Source of the DNA: Cloeon dipterum
Lineage: Eukaryota; Arthropoda; Insecta; Ephemeroptera; Baetidae
Assembly: GCF_949628265.1 (NCBI RefSeq)
Contig: NC_088786.1
Location: 7,130,001-7,194,000 of the forward strand
Direction: 5' to 3'
Length of the DNA stretch: 64,000 nt
Part shown: in pieces, positions 60,561 through 64,000 of the stretch
Numbering within the stretch: the stretch's first letter is position 1
Layout: each line of letters starts with the position of its first letter
The notes under the pieces: generated by a model
Databases searched by the model: none
Told to the model about the DNA's origin: nothing
What the model saw: only the letters and a program-made list of their open reading frames with translations
Translations under genes and position numbers: made by a program

Positions 60561-63500
60561 TTACAAATCGGTGTATAGTTTCTGGAAATTATGCTTCATG
60601 TATTCCAAGCTATATTATATTATTTCATTTAAAAAAGTTTAATGTACACGATAGGATTTTCCGGTAAGTATATGGATCAGGAAAATGAGAATTATTGCAA
60701 ATATACATTAATCAAAATAAGTTTCAACTCTCTCTATGCTGTATATTTCTTTTCAAAACGAGTATATAAAAAATTCCTCTCACATTTCATAGTGGATTCT
60801 AGATTTTCATCCTTACCTGAAAGGATTATTTTAACAAAGCAGGTGGAAATTATGGCAGCACATCTTATTAAATTCCTTCCCATGAAAGAAAAACACCGTA
60901 TTCAACCATCCAACTAAAACTCTACCAAGCTGAACTAAATTAAAAACGGTATGGAGCTCTGGCCCATTGTTTCAGAACGTGCGGATTAAAAAAGAGCTGC
61001 ACTCGAGTCTTGCACGGTGCAGTGCGGATCTCTTGAGATGACGTGGCGCGTGAGCGAATAATGAGCCCGGTCTGTTTTTCCTCGCGCCTTTTCGCACCTC
61101 TCGAGATTAACGAGCGAGTGACGTGTGCGAGCGGAAAACGGAGAAAAAAAGGCATGTAATCAAAGGCCCCCTGAGCTGCATCGATTTTGGTTGGTTTGAT
61201 GCCACCTGACACTCCCCGGGGTGCGAAAAAAGCAGCCTTTGAACCCCCAGTCTTTGGGGTGCTGTTTTGCTGCGTGAAAAACAACCTGCGAGCACCACAA
61301 AAAGCTGCACGACCCTCCGAGTTCAAGTTGGCATAAGACGAGTGCTCTCGTGTTACAATGCCTTCTTGTGTGTCTCAAACGCAAGAAAGCAGCCTGTCAA
61401 AACTCTTAATTATGGTTGCCAGCTGCCTGAAAGTCGAAAATAGAAATTTCAAAAGGTGGGAAAGTCAATGTTTGTTTATAGCTCATGATTAATGAAAAAA
61501 TATATTCTAAAATCGTCCTGTTATATATTTGTTGAGAATTCAAACATTATTCTGATTTCTGATTTTATTTCAGCCCATCATTAAAAAATTTAATTCCATC
61601 ATAAGCGAATTGTGTTTGTTTCCCGCTTGTCAAAATTTTTAAGATAGCGTCGGCCAGAAACTTAATCTGATTTAATATTACTTTATATTACTGTATTTTT
61701 TACTAAATGCAGAAAAAATATTTTGCACTCAATTTATTAGGAACAGAGAATACACAAATAATAAACTATTGGACGCGATTTCAACTCATCCTTCATCTCA
61801 TGTGTATATTGTTTCGTTTTTCGGCATTTTATGGGAAGTGAAAACGAAAATAATCATATGATATTCCTTATAAAATTTGGCCGAAGAGCACCAACGAATT
61901 TGTTTGGCATATTATTGTTTATTTTCCACCTTATTTTGGAGTGTGAAGATTAGAAAAATTTAAATCTCTCAATGAAAATTGTTTCTTAAGAATATTTTAT
62001 GCAAATTTCTATTTTCCATGTATAAATCAAATACAGACGAGTGCTTCGCTTCATGTCTTTGATTGTAATTAAATTTACGCCTTGTTTTGAAGTATTCATC
62101 AAAGAGGAGGAAAATCATAGCAGAGCAGTTGTATATATCCTTCTCATTATTTGTGCAATTAATTCACAGTCCTTCGCTCCGGCAGCCTCGTTCAAATGCA
62201 AATTGTCGTCAGAGAGTGATAAATTGCAAAAAGCAGAAAATAATTTATCACTGTGCGCTCAACAGCAGAAGCGGGAGAGGCAGTAATTAGCCGGGTGATT
62301 AACAGTGCAATTTTATTGTAGAGGTTGTTTCTCATTATCGGGCGAAACAAAGGCGGACAGACGTGCGCGGCGGAATTCATTAAATTCGTTTCGAAATTAA
62401 TCAATTGCAAGAGCTGGAGAGCAGTCGTGAGTTCAATTAACCGGCGCACTTCAATTTCTGACTGACATTAGAAGAGGAAATTGCAACACTCGACACGCGG
62501 CTTTTCAAAGGTTTAATTGGAGTCTGCTCTCAAGTGTGTTCTTCAAACAAATAATATTGCCGCGCATGCAAATTATTCAACGAGAGAAAAATGTATTTCT
62601 TCCTCCTGGATCGTATTCAACGTGAGCTTGAAATAATGATGACGATAGAGAAACATGCAATCAGCTTACTGCTCTGGCAAAATACATAATGAAGGAGACA
62701 ACGAAGCAGGTAATTTTTTATTTATCTGTTCGTTAAAGAAGATTCAGTCAGTTTTATTTCATGATAAAAAGTTTTTTCTTTTCTCTTAACAAATTTATTT
62801 CCCTGCTTCATCTTATTTTTCATTTCCACCTCCTGGAAAATGGTGTAAAATAAACACTACCATGAAAAACAACGATGAACTGAAACTGTTGCCAAATAGA
62901 TAATCGCCTCTTGTGCCATTCGAATGCAATGAGCCGTGCAAATAGAACAAAAGAACATCGTCTGAGACGGAATAATACGGAATGTCCAAATCTCCGGTGG
63001 AAAACGAGGGCAAAAAGCAGGTGTTGGAAAGAACAAAGGAGCTAACGATAATTGCATTTGACGCAAGTTTAGTCTGCGATGTTTTTCTTATCTGGCCGGC
63101 AGCGAGACAAAGATTTATAGCCTGTGTGGCCGTTGGTTGCTTGGCCCCTGCGACGACTGCTGGGACGACGTCGGACCAGCACCAGCACCAGCACCATCAA
63201 CGAGCAGTAAACTCCCCCGACGTTCCTTTATCTGCTAAAGAGAAATAAAATTAAACTTGTCCCTTAACTTCTCTTTCCGGCGCACGCTCTCGGCCCGGGA
63301 TTCGTCCGCCAACTTGGCCGGCTCAATTTTTTATCAGACAGAAGTGAATTGGAAAAGGGCTTTGTGAAAACGAAACGCCGCACCCATAATCGCTTTTGGA
63401 TTTAGACCCAACTTTCTGTTGTAATTTCTAACTTGGAATTTCTATGGTTGAACAAATACTCCAGCTGGAAGTTAAATTTAACTAAACTAAATCATTCTGT

Positions 63501-64000
63501 AGATTAGATGTTAAAATTCCAATTTAATTTTAATTGCTTGGTCCTTATTTCGATATGAATTGTACGTTTCAGGAAGTAATATCTAAACTATTTTTATCAA
63601 CTGCTAAAAGAGTAATAAAAAATTCATTTCATGCCCAGTTTCAATCGAATAATTCCTTTAAAAGTTGCAATTTATCTTGGCATAATTATAGGTTTTGACT
63701 TATTTAATTTCTGTTCCACGGCCCGTGAAATCGTTATTACTAACCAGCTAGATTCTGGGGACACTATAATTAGTGGATGAGCCCTTGGCAGAACACAATT
63801 CTAAGCTGCACGTTCTCCATCAGAAGCAAAGTCTCAGACGACGGACTAGCAAGCCTTGCGTCGACGACGGTAAGCCAAGCCAGTGTGAGTGTGTGCTCAT
63901 CGGAATAACAAGGGCTGCGAGTTTATTCGCGAGAGACACATATCTCTAATTGTGTTGCGACGGACAGACGCGTGCGCCTCGCTAATTGTTAATTGTAATG
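60561..64000. other. Non-coding right end
   Basis: AT-rich to about 60930 and at 61490-62030 and 63420-63720. GC-rich islands lie at about 60990-61400, 62160-62540, 62880-63400 and 63730-64000. A short CAGCAC repeat occurs at about 63176-63194. A GTAAGC splice-donor-like word at 63870 in the last island may close a non-coding first exon. No coding gene recognised. Confidence 0.35.

Overview
This is a window of eukaryotic, almost certainly insect, nuclear DNA. The signs are intron-split genes with GT/GC...AG borders, several introns of only 51-55 bp, AATAAA poly(A) signals, an AT-rich background with short GC-rich patches, microsatellites and MITE/SINE-like elements. The species cannot be named from the sequence alone. 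No tRNA, rRNA, CRISPR array or prokaryotic gene was seen.

Left end (1-14.5 kb): three paralogous genes for Golgi alpha-1,4-galactosyltransferase-like enzymes (A4GALT / insect alpha4GT family). Gene 1 (+, 2600-4608) points tail-to-tail at gene 2 (-, 8355-10389). Gene 3 (-, 12550-14383) lies directly upstream of gene 2 in tandem. All three have the same design: a short exon 1 coding the type II membrane anchor, exon 2 coding the stem and first half of the catalytic domain, and exon 3 starting at the YGG-x-YLDLD (DXD) motif, with identical intron phases (0, then 2). Gene 2 intron 1 starts with GC instead of GT. Between genes 2 and 3 lies a block of partial duplications: a frameshifted copy of gene 3 exon 1 plus the start of exon 2, a second copy of its promoter, a flanking 180-bp direct repeat, and a worn copy of the gene 2 start region. 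The same AGATAAGC (GATA-factor) site sits about 70 bp upstream of the start codon in genes 2 and 3 and in both young copies.

Middle (14.4-58.9 kb): a roughly 44-kb stretch with no gene I can support. It alternates between AT-rich DNA and GC/CpG-rich islands of 200-900 bp, some with GAGA or (CA)n tracts, a pattern that fits a regulatory gene desert or a very large intron. It also holds two copies of a hAT-like MITE with 8-bp target duplications, a tRNA-headed SINE with a poly(A) tail plus an older fragment, a 111-bp near-identical inverted repeat with an 876-bp loop, and a diverged 250-bp direct repeat.

Right end (58.9-64 kb): a seven-exon secreted chymotrypsin-like serine protease gene (-, 58932-60236) with a complete His/Asp/Ser triad, followed by 3.7 kb of non-coding sequence.

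The glycosyltransferases would act in the Golgi on glycolipid or glycoprotein glycans, and the protease would be secreted. Nothing in the sequence shows that the two groups work together.
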